From: Xenorhabdus nematophila ATCC 19061 | GTDB taxonomy: Bacteria > Pseudomonadota > Gammaproteobacteria > Enterobacterales > Enterobacteriaceae | Direction of reading: 5' to 3' | Length of the DNA: 64,000 bases | Assembly: GCF_000252955.1 (NCBI RefSeq) | Contig: NC_014228.1 | Span: 3,201,232 to 3,265,231, forward strand | Shown: piece after piece, positions 50,978-60,089 of the stretch | Layout: every line of letters starts with the position of its first letter | How positions within the stretch are numbered: the stretch's first letter is position 1 | Notes under the pieces: generated by a model | Told to the model about the DNA's origin: nothing | The model's database searches: none | Seen by the model: only the letters and a program-made list of their open reading frames with translations | Program-made: the position numbers and the translations under genes

Positions 50978-52030
50978 CTAAACTAGAATGCCAACTTCTT
51001 TCCAGCTATTGCTAATGATAGTTGAGGTTTCTTTACTAAATAATTTTTCGGCATTCTCAATTGTTAACTTAGCAAAATCTTCAAAATCTGCAAATGAAGA
51101 TAACCGTTCGTCCAGTAAAGTTTCATACCAGATTTTTCCGGCTTTTTCCCAAGTATATCCACCGAGAGCAATTGCGGCCAGATAAAATGCTCTATTAGGA
51201 ATGCCTGATAATATATGGACACCACCATTATCTTTTGAAAAAGGCATATTTTCATATTGATCCATATGACCGACTTGCTTATCTGCAGTAAACGCTTTTC
51301 CCGGATTAATAAAACTACGTAAAGCAACATCACTTTTATTATCTGGATTAAAACTAGAACCTAATAAACCTTGCCCTACTAACCAGTCTGATTCATCGGA
51401 TTTTTGATTGTTGGCATATTGTTTAACCATAATGCCAAATACATCTGAGATGGATTCGTTCAGTGCACCAGATTCGTAAGCATAAAAAAGATTAGCTTCA
51501 CTTTCTATGACACCATGGGTGAGTTCATGCGCTATAACATCAATAGAAGAACTAAAGCGATTGAAATACTTGCCATCTCCATCACCAAATACCATTTGTT
51601 TTCTGGACCAAAAAGCATTCAAATAATTTTTACCATAATGAACGGTAGCAATTAATTTCATTCCTTTATTATCAAGGGAATTTCGACCAAAAATATTTTT
51701 ATAGAACTCATATGTTTTACCAAAATATTCATAAGCTTCATTGACAACAATATCAGAGTGCTCAGGCATACCTTCACTTCTAGATAATGTTTTACCTGGA
51801 AATTCTTCTTTATTCTGAGCATCGTAGATAACGCGATTTAATTTTCCATCAGATTTTATTTCTTCTTCCCGTAAAGTAATATCTTCTTTGATAGACGTAT
51901 CCATTAAGTGATGAACATGACCTAATGTCTTTAATACATATTGATTAGTACATTCATCGCAATTATCAGATATGTACTCCAAAACAAATGGAGGGATTAA
52001 GCTGTATTTTTCACATTGATTATTAGTCAT
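50978..52030 (-). CDS. Protealysin-like M4 metalloprotease (copy 2)
   Basis: Second full-length M4 protease, 350 residues, same layout as copy 1: propeptide with SLIPPFVLEYISDNC, no signal peptide, zinc site His168-Glu169-Leu-Thr-His172, third ligand Glu192 (NESISDVFG), catalytic His near 272 in NGGVHILSG. The two proteins differ mostly in the propeptide and in surface stretches such as SRKQMVFGDGDGKYF against DNNQMVFGDGYAPYF, which suggests diverging substrate use or immune evasion. Each copy has its own hairpin terminator, so they are separately transcribed duplicates. No gene resembling the inhibitor emfourin was recognised beside them. Confidence 0.9.
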   Translation of the reverse strand: MTNNQCEKYSLIPPFVLEYISDNCDECTNQYVLKTLGHVHHLMDTSIKEDITLREEEIKSDGKLNRVIYDAQNKEEFPGKTLSRSEGMPEHSDIVVNEAYEYFGKTYEFYKNIFGRNSLDNKGMKLIATVHYGKNYLNAFWSRKQMVFGDGDGKYFNRFSSSIDVIAHELTHGVIESEANLFYAYESGALNESISDVFGIMVKQYANNQKSDESDWLVGQGLLGSSFNPDNKSDVALRSFINPGKAFTADKQVGHMDQYENMPFSKDNGGVHILSGIPNRAFYLAAIALGGYTWEKAGKIWYETLLDERLSSFADFEDFAKLTIENAEKLFSKETSTIISNSWKEVGILV

Positions 52031-52238
52031 AGTTATACCCTATTTTTTGTTAGATGTTGTGTTTGTTTTTTGGGCCCGGATTGAATATTAACCACAATTA
52101 AGAATCCGAGTCATTAGGGTAGGTATTGACTTTTTATAGCAAAACATTGCCAATGAAAAATAATAAACATTTTTGTCAGTACTCTGATATATTTTCAAAG
52201 AACTCAAAATGATGATTTAAGCTAGGTGGGAGTATAGG

Positions 52239-52270
52239 ACAGGAATATAAGAATTTTTTTATATTCCTGT
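52239..52270. terminator. Hairpin downstream of hemF
   Basis: Perfect 12-bp stem ACAGGAATATAA / TTATATTCCTGT with an eight-base loop, seven bases past the hemF stop. On the plus strand it is followed by TTTT, on the minus strand not, so its action for hemF is uncertain. Confidence 0.6.
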
Positions 52271-52276
52271 TTTAGA

Positions 52277-53185
52277 TCATATCCAATCTTTTTTTATCAG
52301 AAATGAGGAGTATAATTCTGATTCTGGCGAATTAGGTTCTGGAGTATAGCCATATTCCCAGCGTACTAAGGGTGGCATAGACATTAATATAGATTCAGTT
52401 CTCCCGCCACTTTGCAGACCAAAAAGTGTTCCCCTATCCCAAACTAAGTTGAATTCAACATAACGACTACGGCGGTATAACTGGAATTGTCTTTCACGAT
52501 CACCCCAAGTTATGTTTTTTCTTTTTTCTACAATCGGTAAATACGCAGGCAGGAAACCATTACCGACAGCTTGTGTGAAATTAAAGCAGGTATCAAAATC
52601 AGGGGTATTTAAATCGTCAAAAAATAATCCGCCAACCCCACGAGGTTCATTGCGGTGTTTAATAAAAAAGTAATCATCACACCATTTTTTATAGTTGGGA
52701 TACGTATCATCACCAAATGGTTGGCATAAATTTTTGGCAATGGTATGCCAGTGAATGACATCTTCCTGAAAGCCATAATAAGGTGTGAGATCAAAACCAC
52801 CACCAAACCACCATACGGGTGATTCACCTTCTTTTTCAGCAATAAAGAAGCGCACATTTGCATGGCTGGTTGGGATATAAGGGTTCAGAGGGTGAATGAC
52901 GAGAGATACGCCCATTGCTTGATAACTGCGTCCGGCTAATTCCGGACGATGGTCGGTAGCGGATACCGGCATTGAGGCACCTGTCACATGTGAAAAATTT
53001 ACGCCGGCTTGTTCAAAAACATGCCCTGTAGTTAACACGCGGCTGCGTCCGTTACCTCCTTCTTCTCGTTGCCAGTAATCTTCGATAAAAGTTGAATGAC
53101 CATCAATTTGTTCTAATTGCTGGCAGATTTGATCTTGTAATGAGAGGAAAAAATTCTTAACTTGAGATATATTAGGTATATTCAT
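52277..53185 (-). CDS. hemF: Oxygen-dependent coproporphyrinogen III oxidase HemF
   Basis: Converts coproporphyrinogen III to protoporphyrinogen IX with O2 in haem synthesis. 302 residues, E. coli 299. Segments [47 protein letters not shown], the [16 protein letters not shown] signature and [22 protein letters not shown] are present. In E. coli hemF is elsewhere (near amiA), so its position here inside an accessory stretch reflects rearrangement. No amiA or yfeX neighbour is seen. Confidence 0.97.
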   Translation of the reverse strand: MNIPNISQVKNFFLSLQDQICQQLEQIDGHSTFIEDYWQREEGGNGRSRVLTTGHVFEQAGVNFSHVTGASMPVSATDHRPELAGRSYQAMGVSLVIHPLNPYIPTSHANVRFFIAEKEGESPVWWFGGGFDLTPYYGFQEDVIHWHTIAKNLCQPFGDDTYPNYKKWCDDYFFIKHRNEPRGVGGLFFDDLNTPDFDTCFNFTQAVGNGFLPAYLPIVEKRKNITWGDRERQFQLYRRSRYVEFNLVWDRGTLFGLQSGGRTESILMSMPPLVRWEYGYTPEPNSPESELYSSFLIKKDWI

Positions 53186-53344
53186 AATTAAAGTATAACC
53201 ATTTGATATTAAATAAATAATTTTTATTTTTTAACTGGATTATTTTTGTTTGTTTATATGATTGTTTATACATAGAACACTGAACGAACCTATAAACAAA
53301 ACATAAGATAAGAACAATGTGGAAGAAAAGAAAGAAGTAAGAGT

Positions 53345-54653
53345 GAATTTATGATCAACAAAACGAGGTCAGTACGTTGAGCGTTCTGACTTTACGAGAA
53401 AGATTGCTACGAATTTCGTCGGGAGTTAATGAGCAACTTGTATGTTTGGTTTGCTTTTAAAATCGTTGCATAGTGTAGTACCCGGATGGCTGGATGACAG
53501 GAGCAACTTTGGCCATGAGCCAGTAAGACAGATTTTGCAGCAGCCATTCATCCTCAGTATATCGAACAGTATCTCTGGCACCTGCTGTACGGGTAGCCCG
53601 CATTAACAAGGTTGATAACCGGAGGAGCTTTATGGAACAGGTTTATTACTGTGGTATTGATATTGCTAAAAGCAAGTTTGATTGCGCAATTCGCCTGAAT
53701 AATGGAAAGTATAAAGATAAAGTATTCAAAAATGAATCTGAAGGATTTAGTACTTTTATCAACTGGCTGGCTCATCATGGTTTCAGTCATGTCCATATCT
53801 GTATGGAGGCGACGGGGATTTACTGGGAAGCGTTTGCTGAATATCTGGCAGATAAAGGTTTGACCGTCAGCGTGATTAATCCTGCGCAAATCAAAGCGTT
53901 CAGCATATCTTTACTGGTCAGAAGCAAGACCGATCGGGGAGATGCCCGAGTGATCAGTGATTTTTGTTTCGAACGAAAACCGGCAGCATGGCTGGCGCCT
54001 TCTGCTTCAGAACAGAGTCTACGGGCTCTGGTATTAAGACTGGAATCTTTGCAAAAGATGCGAACGCAGGAGAACAACCGCCTCCATGTAGCGAGAGAGA
54101 ATGTCACTAAAAGCCTTACAGACCATATCGCATGGCTTAATAATGAAATCGAGATATTGCAGGGTGACATGTTGCTTCTGATTAACGGAAATGCAGAGAT
54201 GAAACAGAAGAAAACACTGCTGGAAAGCATCCCCGGACTGGGTGTGCAAACTGCGGCTGTATTGTTGTCTTTTGGTATTCATCCGGGTCGTTTTGTCAAT
54301 GCGCGGCAGGCAGCTGCCTATGCAGGTGTTGATCCCCGGCTGAATCAATCTGGCAGTAGTGTGAAGGGGCGACCGCGATTATCCAAAACAGGACATGCAT
54401 TTTTACGCAAATCCCTTTATATGCCAGCAATGACAACACTTTTTAGAACGGCGTGGGGGAAGCATTTTTATGCCCGTCTTACCGCTGCCGGAAAGGCACC
54501 AAAGCTAATAATCGGAGCCATGATGCGCAAGCTCATCCACGTTGCGTTTGGGGTTCTTAAAACAGAGAAAAGCTTCGATCAAAGCTTACATGGCGTTTGA
54601 CAGGAAACACAGTATCTGTCTTTCACTTTACACCGTGTGGAATGATTCGTCCC
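53345..54653 (+). mobile_element. IS110-family insertion sequence
   Basis: A DEDD transposase gene with about 290 bases of non-coding DNA before it, as expected for IS110 elements. These lack terminal inverted repeats, so both ends are approximate. The right end appears to abut the left end of the decayed IS630 element near 54654. The leader contains a 9-bp stem with one mismatch (GTCAGTACG / CGTTCTGAC, loop TTGAG, 53368-53390). Confidence 0.7.
53632..54600 (+). CDS. IS110-family transposase
   Basis: RuvC-like DEDD recombinase that, in IS110 elements, works with a bridge RNA. 322 residues. N-terminal catalytic residues Asp10 (GIDIAKSKFD), Glu59 (CMEATGIYW), Asp101 and Asp104 (KTDRGDARV). A coiled-coil-like middle, then the Transposase_20 domain with SIPGLGVQTAAVLL and the Ser-rich LNQSGSSVKGRP that carries the serine nucleophile. 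Strong GGAGG ribosome site. The gene looks intact. Confidence 0.92.
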   Translation: MEQVYYCGIDIAKSKFDCAIRLNNGKYKDKVFKNESEGFSTFINWLAHHGFSHVHICMEATGIYWEAFAEYLADKGLTVSVINPAQIKAFSISLLVRSKTDRGDARVISDFCFERKPAAWLAPSASEQSLRALVLRLESLQKMRTQENNRLHVARENVTKSLTDHIAWLNNEIEILQGDMLLLINGNAEMKQKKTLLESIPGLGVQTAAVLLSFGIHPGRFVNARQAAAYAGVDPRLNQSGSSVKGRPRLSKTGHAFLRKSLYMPAMTTLFRTAWGKHFYARLTAAGKAPKLIIGAMMRKLIHVAFGVLKTEKSFDQSLHGV

Positions 54654-55741
54654 ACGGTTTATTGGTTTTTATCATGCTGCATAACGAATTTTAGGATGGT
54701 GGAAAAAACGGGCAACATGCGCCTTTCTTCTCTGGAGCTTCCTCAGATGGCTTTTGACCTTTCCGGCTCATTCCTGCTGACTTCTTGCCGGTGAAGAATG
54801 ACGAAGGGCACTTTTTAGGTCACCATTGAGATTCTCATCGGGATTCAATTCCGGTGAATACGCCGTAAATAAAACACCGCAATCCGGTCCTGATGCTTTT
54901 CCAACCAACTTGTCACTATTTTGGCATGATGCACCCGTAAGTTATCCAGAATTAAATAGACCTTGCGACCGGCTTCTTTTATCAATCGTTGGAAAAAGTG
55001 GAGCAATTTTCGGGCGGTCATCGTTTCCCTGTACAACATAAATCTCACACTGCCCCGATTGTGGATGGCAGCTATCATATTGAGTGAAAAGCGTTTCGCA
55101 CTGACATCGACGACAGGCGTCTGTCCTTTGGGGGCAAAGCCACGACCGTGTTGACACGTATTCTTTATCCCGGTTTCATCCCCCCACCAAATTTCAGCCC
55201 CTTCTTCCGCCGCTTTTTTCTTAATAACGGGATAGGTTTCCTTCTGCCACTGTTCAACCGCTTTGGGGTTTTGTTCATAGGCCCTTTTTAACGGTTTTTG
55301 CGGTGTAAATCCCCAGCGTTTCAGGTCGTCGGTCAGGGTTCTTTCTGCCACGTTAATCCGCCACATCGGCCAGATGACGGCTTGAATGGCCCGACGTCCC
55401 CAGAGCGCAAAAGGCAGTTGCATTTGTGGCGGCGATTTATCACACAGGAGTTGCTGAAGTTTTTCTTCCTCAATGGGGGTCAATAGACGTTTTTCCATGA
55501 TGCGGCGACCACGTTGACCTTGCACCAGGGCCTCATCGCCCCCTTTTTGCCAGGCTCTGACCCAAATACAAATCGTGTTGTAGTTAATGCCTAAAGCGGC
55601 AGCAAGCGTTTGCCGTGAAACGCCTTCCTGATACATCCGTATCACGAGTTATCGGTTATATTGCTGTATCTCAGGTGAGAGTTGTCGAGTATCTTTCTTC
55701 ATGTCAGTATGATGCATGATCTATTTGTGTTTATACACCGT
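54654..55741 (-). mobile_element. Decayed IS630-family element
   Basis: About 1.09 kb with related ends: ACGGTTTAT ... ATCATGC on the left and, reversed, ACGGTGTAT ... ATCATGC on the right. Its transposase is broken (see the pseudogene). The ends are inferred from these partial matches. A TA follows the right end, but the left has CA. Confidence 0.6.
54672..55702 (-). pseudogene. IS630-family transposase, frameshifted with two stops
   Basis: Starts MKKDTRQLSPEIQQYNR, then an in-frame TAA (55649-55651) before LVIRMYQEGVSRQTLAAALG. The long central part has an HTH and DDE residues (WWGDETGIK, ILDNLRVHHAK). A one-base deletion near 54861-54866 replaces the expected FYLPPYSPELNPDE with FYLRRIHRN. 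Downstream the lost frame resumes (YSPELNPDENLNGDLK), meets a TGA at 54768-54770, and continues to FFHHPKIRYAA before the final stop. It is therefore inactive. Confidence 0.88.
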
Positions 55742-55807
55742 ATTAATAATAAAATAGTGTTAATCAATTTCTACCTAAAATCAGCTTTCATTGCATACAA
55801 ATGAAGC

Positions 55808-55945
55808 TCAAAAAACGTTCATGCAGCTCGCCTTGTGTGCGATCGTTCGTTGGATCACAGGAATAATTTTCATTGCCTTCTCTTTATTGGCAAGAACACC
55901 TGTGACAAAATCATTCAACATATCGATTATGATAAGTGCTTTCAT
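55808..55945 (-). pseudogene. Truncated isochorismatase-family cysteine hydrolase
   Basis: A 45-residue frame beginning MKALIIIDMLNDFVTGVLA and continuing AMKIIPVIQRTIAHK. This is the characteristic N-terminus of isochorismatase-like/nicotinamidase hydrolases, with catalytic Asp8 in IIIDMLNDF. It has an AAGGA ribosome site before the ATG. After residue 38 the similarity ends and a stop follows within seven codons; the remaining 130 or so residues are missing, next to the IS630 element. Probably cut by an IS-linked deletion. Confidence 0.75.
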
Positions 55946-56971
55946 ATTTAAGTCCTTATTTTTTATCAGAATTTAAAAAATAAAAAACAAAATAAAATCA
56001 TTAAAAAAAAACCAAACACCAATAATTTTTCAAAAAATTTCAGTTTAAATTTCAAAAGCACTTCAGAAACAAATGATTATTAATTAAATTTTCTATAAAA
56101 TACACATTTCAATTCCATTAATTTTAATAAAAAGAGTAATAACGGTTTAAATCATGCTAAAAAATCCCTTAATAAGATTAATGATTTAAATACTATTTAT
56201 AATGCCAGAAACGGCAATGATATTGAATAATATCTTTATTATTACACCGTTTTTCCTAAAAATAGGGATTAATTTTTTAATCATTTATTGAATAATTGCT
56301 GAGTTTCACTCAACAAGTGCAGTGCATTTATACCTACAACCTCAATAATGAGATGAAAATAGCCATACATATACTCAATCCAAAGTTCTGCTAATCTACA
56401 GTTTGTATTTAATATCTTTTCCAGTGGGAGTAAACTGAATGACCTTTGACAAGATAATGTATCTAACTAAGCCATTGTAATATAACCATTTAATGAATAG
56501 TTTTATTTAACATAACTTCCCTATATAAAAAACAACTTGAAAATTTCACGATGAGAAATCATATAAAGTATAATATCACGCACTCCGACAAATCAAATAG
56601 AATTTAATTTATCGTAATACAGCATTAAATAAAGAAGAAAATAAATTTAATAAACATCACTAATTTCTATAAATGAAATTAAATAAAACAATTTCACTCA
56701 TTAAAATGAAAGTATACAAATATAGTTGAAACTAATATAATTTATTTTATTTATAATTAATTTATATGAATATTATTTTATGAACATTATGATATATACC
56801 TTAACCTTTTGCGACACCCTCTGAAGAATGAGGTTTTACAGCGCACTGGATAAATTCCCTGTTTCTGCCTATCAACTCATCACTAAACCCTGTAGAATCA
56901 TCCGCGCTTTCTGGGTATGTCACACCGCAAAAAGACCATTCATTTCACTTCCAATAAATAGGTTTTTACTA
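55946..56971. other. AT-rich 1-kb region, no gene recognised
   Basis: About 1 kb of very AT-rich sequence with poly-A and poly-T runs and no frame of coding character. It must hold the promoter of the MATE gene at its right end and that of the truncated hydrolase at its left. I see no RNA gene or repeat. Such AT-richness suits H-NS-silenced acquired DNA (inference). Confidence 0.5.
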
Positions 56972-58312
56972 ATGCATCAATCTGATGTTGTTGATCGCTC
57001 ACTTTTTTCATTAAGCTGGCCAATTTTCATTGATATCTTTCTACATATGGCGACATTACTGATCAATACGTATATGGTCAGCCATATTTCTTCCTCTTAT
57101 CTGGCCGCGATGGGAGTAGGTAACCATGTTTTTGATCTCTTTATTACTATTTTCAACTTCATTAGTGTAGGTTGCAGCGTTGTCATCGCACAATATCTGG
57201 GATCAGGAAAACGAGAGAAAGCCAGTCAGGCAATTCATATTTCCATTGCATTTAACTTTGTGCTGGGCCTTGGTTGTGCACTGGTCACGGTTTTCTTCGG
57301 TTATAAAATACTTTACATCATGAACCTGCCAGAAAATCTGATGGCAGATGGGTTCGCTTACCTGCATGTTCTTGGTATCTGTCTGATACCTGAAGCCATT
57401 TCAATTATTTTGGCAGCCTGCTTACGGGTTTATGGTAAGTCAAAATCAGCTATGTATGTCACGTTGATTGCCAACTTGCTGACGATTATCGGTAATATGA
57501 TCGTTTTGTACGGATTCTTCGGATTGCCTCAATATGGACTGGAAGGCGTGGCATGGTCTACGGTATTTGGTCGTACCGTTGCGGTTATTTTGCTGTGTGG
57601 GTTATTGTTCTGTGGTTTAAAAATCAAACTCGAAATCAAATGGCTTATCCATTGGTCTAAGAATATGCTGAACAAAATCCTGCATATCGGCTTGCCTGCC
57701 GCCGGAGAAAATCTGGTTTGGATCCTGCAATATATGACCGCTCAGGCATTTATCGGCTTGATGGGTGAAACTTCTCTGGCTGCACAAACACTCTATTTTC
57801 AGCTCTCTTTGTTCATTATGCTGTTTGGCATCTCCACCAGCATCGGCAATGAAATCATGGTCGGCCACCTTGTCGGGGCAAAACGCTTCGAAGAAGCTTA
57901 TATTCGAGGGCTAAAAAGCCTGCGGATCAGTGTTATTGTTACCGTTGGTGTCGTCCTGGCATTTTGGATTTTTAGGGAGCCTCTCCTTGAGATTATGACA
58001 GAAGACCAGAAGATCATCGAGCTGCTACTGCCGCTATTCCTGCTTTCCGTCTTTCTGGAACCGGGGCGAACTTTCAATATTGTGATGATCAATGCCTTGC
58101 GCGCTTCTGGTGATGCCCATTTCCCGCTTTATACCGCACTCATTTGTATGTGGGGTATCTCTGTTCCTGTCGGTTATGTCCTGGGAATTACCATGGGCAT
58201 GGGGATCTTAGGGATTTGGATTGGGTTTTTCTGCGATGAGTGGATCCGAGGGTTAGTGAACGCCTGGCGCTGGAAGTCTAAAAGATGGCAAACCAAGCGA
58301 TTGGATATCTGA
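56972..58312 (+). CDS. MATE-family efflux transporter
   Basis: Twelve-segment multidrug/toxin extruder of the MATE family. From the ATG giving MHQSDVVDRSLFSLSWP it has 446 residues, the usual size; the frame is open 48 codons further upstream, but that part is not MATE-like. Motifs include LSWPIFIDIFLHMATLLINTYMV near helix 1, NHVFDLF, GLPAAGENLVWILQ at the start of the second half and GDAHFPLY in helix 10-11. Substrate unknown; export of a secondary metabolite or toxin resistance are both possible. Sits alone between AT-rich DNA and a terminator. Confidence 0.88.
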   Translation: MHQSDVVDRSLFSLSWPIFIDIFLHMATLLINTYMVSHISSSYLAAMGVGNHVFDLFITIFNFISVGCSVVIAQYLGSGKREKASQAIHISIAFNFVLGLGCALVTVFFGYKILYIMNLPENLMADGFAYLHVLGICLIPEAISIILAACLRVYGKSKSAMYVTLIANLLTIIGNMIVLYGFFGLPQYGLEGVAWSTVFGRTVAVILLCGLLFCGLKIKLEIKWLIHWSKNMLNKILHIGLPAAGENLVWILQYMTAQAFIGLMGETSLAAQTLYFQLSLFIMLFGISTSIGNEIMVGHLVGAKRFEEAYIRGLKSLRISVIVTVGVVLAFWIFREPLLEIMTEDQKIIELLLPLFLLSVFLEPGRTFNIVMINALRASGDAHFPLYTALICMWGISVPVGYVLGITMGMGILGIWIGFFCDEWIRGLVNAWRWKSKRWQTKRLDI

Positions 58313-58330
58313 TTTAAACACCATAATAAA

Positions 58331-58368
58331 AAAAAATGCCGCCAATATATCTGCGGCATTTATTGTAT
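58331..58368. terminator. Bidirectional terminator between MATE gene and lipoprotein operon
   Basis: ATGCCGC / GCGGCAT stem with a T-rich tail on the plus strand and an A run before it (T run on the minus strand). It closes both convergent units. Confidence 0.8.
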
Positions 58369-58380
58369 TTCAGTCAGAAT

Positions 58381-59040
58381 TTATAGCTGATCTTTACCAT
58401 AAAGCGCTGAGCGTGGCCCATACAGCAAGTGACCATTCCCTCCCGCACTTAACAGGCGATTGCTGGTAATGCCTGCAATATCATGGCTTTTGTCCATAAC
58501 AGTATTCGAAATCTGAGAAATGGCAGCCGATATCAACATTCCGACCAAACCACCAGCGTCGTGATTATCATTCTCTGTGGAAGAGGCCGTCGCCACACCA
58601 CTCCAAAGTGCTTTACCTGTATGCAAATCGACCAGACGGGCTGTTGCACTGACGCGAGTATCACTGTTTATGATTCGGTATTGTGTGCCGTATTCAGTGA
58701 TATTCAAATAGAGAGCAGAATCTGCCCCAAAAATCTCATACAGCTTCTTATAGCTGAGGTTATGGATATCCTGTGCTTCCGTCATTCCATTTTGGCGGAA
58801 TGTTTCTTCAACGACGGCAACGGGGTAAACATAATAACCTGACTCCGACAGCGGATAAGTGACCTGAGAAAGTAAGCTGCCAGCAGCTTTTACCTCTACC
58901 GATTTATTCACAGCAGGAAGAACCAGAATGGATTTCGGCTTACTTTCCCTCAGTGCTGAATAATCATACGGCTTATGCTGAACACACCCGGGCAATGCCA
59001 GCAACAATAAGGCACCGATTGCCCCCCAAAAACGGTTCAT
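58381..59040 (-). CDS. DUF799 (GNA1162-type) lipoprotein
   Basis: Lipoprotein with lipobox ALPGC (Cys19). 219 residues, resembling the DUF799/GNA1162 family, for example KSILVLPAVNKSVEVKA near the start and SGYYVYPVAVVEETFRQNGM, with a C-terminal DIAGITSNRLL tail. The GNA1162 crystal structure (Neisseria) has a TolB-N-like fold; the function is not settled. Its ATG overlaps the stop of the preceding DUF4810 gene by one base (TAATG), so it is the third gene of a CsgG-like/DUF4810/DUF799 operon. Confidence 0.85.
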   Translation of the reverse strand: MNRFWGAIGALLLLALPGCVQHKPYDYSALRESKPKSILVLPAVNKSVEVKAAGSLLSQVTYPLSESGYYVYPVAVVEETFRQNGMTEAQDIHNLSYKKLYEIFGADSALYLNITEYGTQYRIINSDTRVSATARLVDLHTGKALWSGVATASSTENDNHDAGGLVGMLISAAISQISNTVMDKSHDIAGITSNRLLSAGGNGHLLYGPRSALYGKDQL

Positions 59041-59396
59041 TATTTCGCTCCCTTATTCTTGCTTAACAGAAAATCCATGTAAGGTGCTGACTCAGGAAAG
59101 CGTTTTTTCTCCACTTCAAACTGCTGGAAAGTATCCTCAATATTGCCAATTTTGCTATAAAGCAGCCCCATTTGGGCATACAGTCCGGGTGGAACCGGTT
59201 TATCTTTCGCTTTAGCTTGCTCGATAACTTTTTGCAATGCCTGAAGTTGTTCTTGTGGCCCTGTTTTATCCTGCTGGTAATATTGGTACAGCGTTGGCTG
59301 ATAATCACCCCATACATACAGAGTGTCAGGTGCTTTTACACACCCTGCCAACAAGAGTACTCCCAACAACATCCCCGTCTTTTCCATCGAAAACAT
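59040..59396 (-). CDS. DUF4810 lipoprotein
   Basis: 118-residue lipoprotein; lipobox LLAGC (Cys19). The mature part LYVWGDYQPTLYQYYQQ, then LQKVIEQAKAKDKPVPPGLYAQMGLLY and a TPR-like FQQFEVEKKRFPESAPYMDFLL ending, is characteristic of DUF4810. An AGGGA site lies upstream of the chosen ATG; a second ATG three codons in is possible. Middle gene of the operon: 21 bases after the CsgG-like gene and overlapping the next by one base. Confidence 0.85.
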   Translation of the reverse strand: MFSMEKTGMLLGVLLLAGCVKAPDTLYVWGDYQPTLYQYYQQDKTGPQEQLQALQKVIEQAKAKDKPVPPGLYAQMGLLYSKIGNIEDTFQQFEVEKKRFPESAPYMDFLLSKNKGAK

Positions 59397-59417
59397 ACGA
59401 CTAAATTCCCTATATAA

Positions 59418-60089
59418 TTAGTTAGTTGGCTTCCATGCACCATTTTCAATACCTGCTACCAAATCATTGATTGCTTCACGGATAGCGAGATCCAATACTT
59501 TGCCGTTCAGGGTAGAATCGTAGCTGGAAGTACCGCCAAACCCAATAATTTCACGGCTGGACAGCTTATACTCCCCTGCACCTGCGGAAGAGAAAACAAC
59601 TTCAGAAGTTTCAACATTCACAACGTTCAGCATGACTTTTGCATAGGCAACCTGTGATTTACCGCGTCCTAAAATACCCCATAATTGGTGGTCACCCACT
59701 TCTTTACGACCAAACTCGGTGACTGAACCAGTAATAATATAATTGGCTCCTTTTAATTTTTGCGCTTTACCTTGTAAACCTGCTTCTGCTTTCAATTCAG
59801 CCATATTGGTGCGTTCCAGCACATTAAAACGACCCGTTTGCTGTAAATGTGTCACGAGAATGGTCTTTGACTGATTTCCTAAGCGATCAATGCCATCAGA
59901 AAAAATGCCATTCTGGTAGCTTGAACGGTTTTCAAATTTACCGACAGCAATCGAGCTGCGAATTCCGGCATAGGTCGTGTTATACGAAGAAACTTTTTGT
60001 ACTTGCAGTGTTGACGAAGATTCTGTCGCACATCCAGTCAACATGAGAGAAGCCAGGCAAAATGAGGCGAGAGTGAATTTGTATTTCAT
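59418..60089 (-). CDS. CsgG/HfaB-family lipoprotein
   Basis: Lipoprotein with lipobox MLTGC (Cys20) and a CsgG-type domain: RSSIAVGKFENRSSYQNGIF, LVTHLQQTGRFNVLERTNMAEL and GANYIITGSVTEFG are typical. 223 residues. CsgG itself is the curli secretion channel, but no csgA, csgB, csgE or csgF is present. The operon with DUF4810 and DUF799 lipoproteins is the same trio as in Neisseria (NMB1162-1164), pointing to a distinct envelope complex. First gene of the unit. Confidence 0.87.
   Translation of the reverse strand: MKYKFTLASFCLASLMLTGCATESSSTLQVQKVSSYNTTYAGIRSSIAVGKFENRSSYQNGIFSDGIDRLGNQSKTILVTHLQQTGRFNVLERTNMAELKAEAGLQGKAQKLKGANYIITGSVTEFGRKEVGDHQLWGILGRGKSQVAYAKVMLNVVNVETSEVVFSSAGAGEYKLSSREIIGFGGTSSYDSTLNGKVLDLAIREAINDLVAGIENGAWKPTN

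Noticed and set aside
54597..54794. 65-codon plus-strand frame after the IS110 transposase
   Set aside because: Lies antisense on the C-terminal part of the IS630 pseudogene, which is clearly readable on the other strand.
55791..55976. 61-codon plus-strand frame starting MHTNEAQKTFM
   Set aside because: It is antisense to the truncated cysteine hydrolase, whose N-terminal motif and ribosome site are convincing.
58381..60089. Curli secretion genes suggested by the CsgG-like protein
   Set aside because: No csgA, csgB, csgD, csgE or csgF is present, and the operon partners are DUF4810 and DUF799 lipoproteins.
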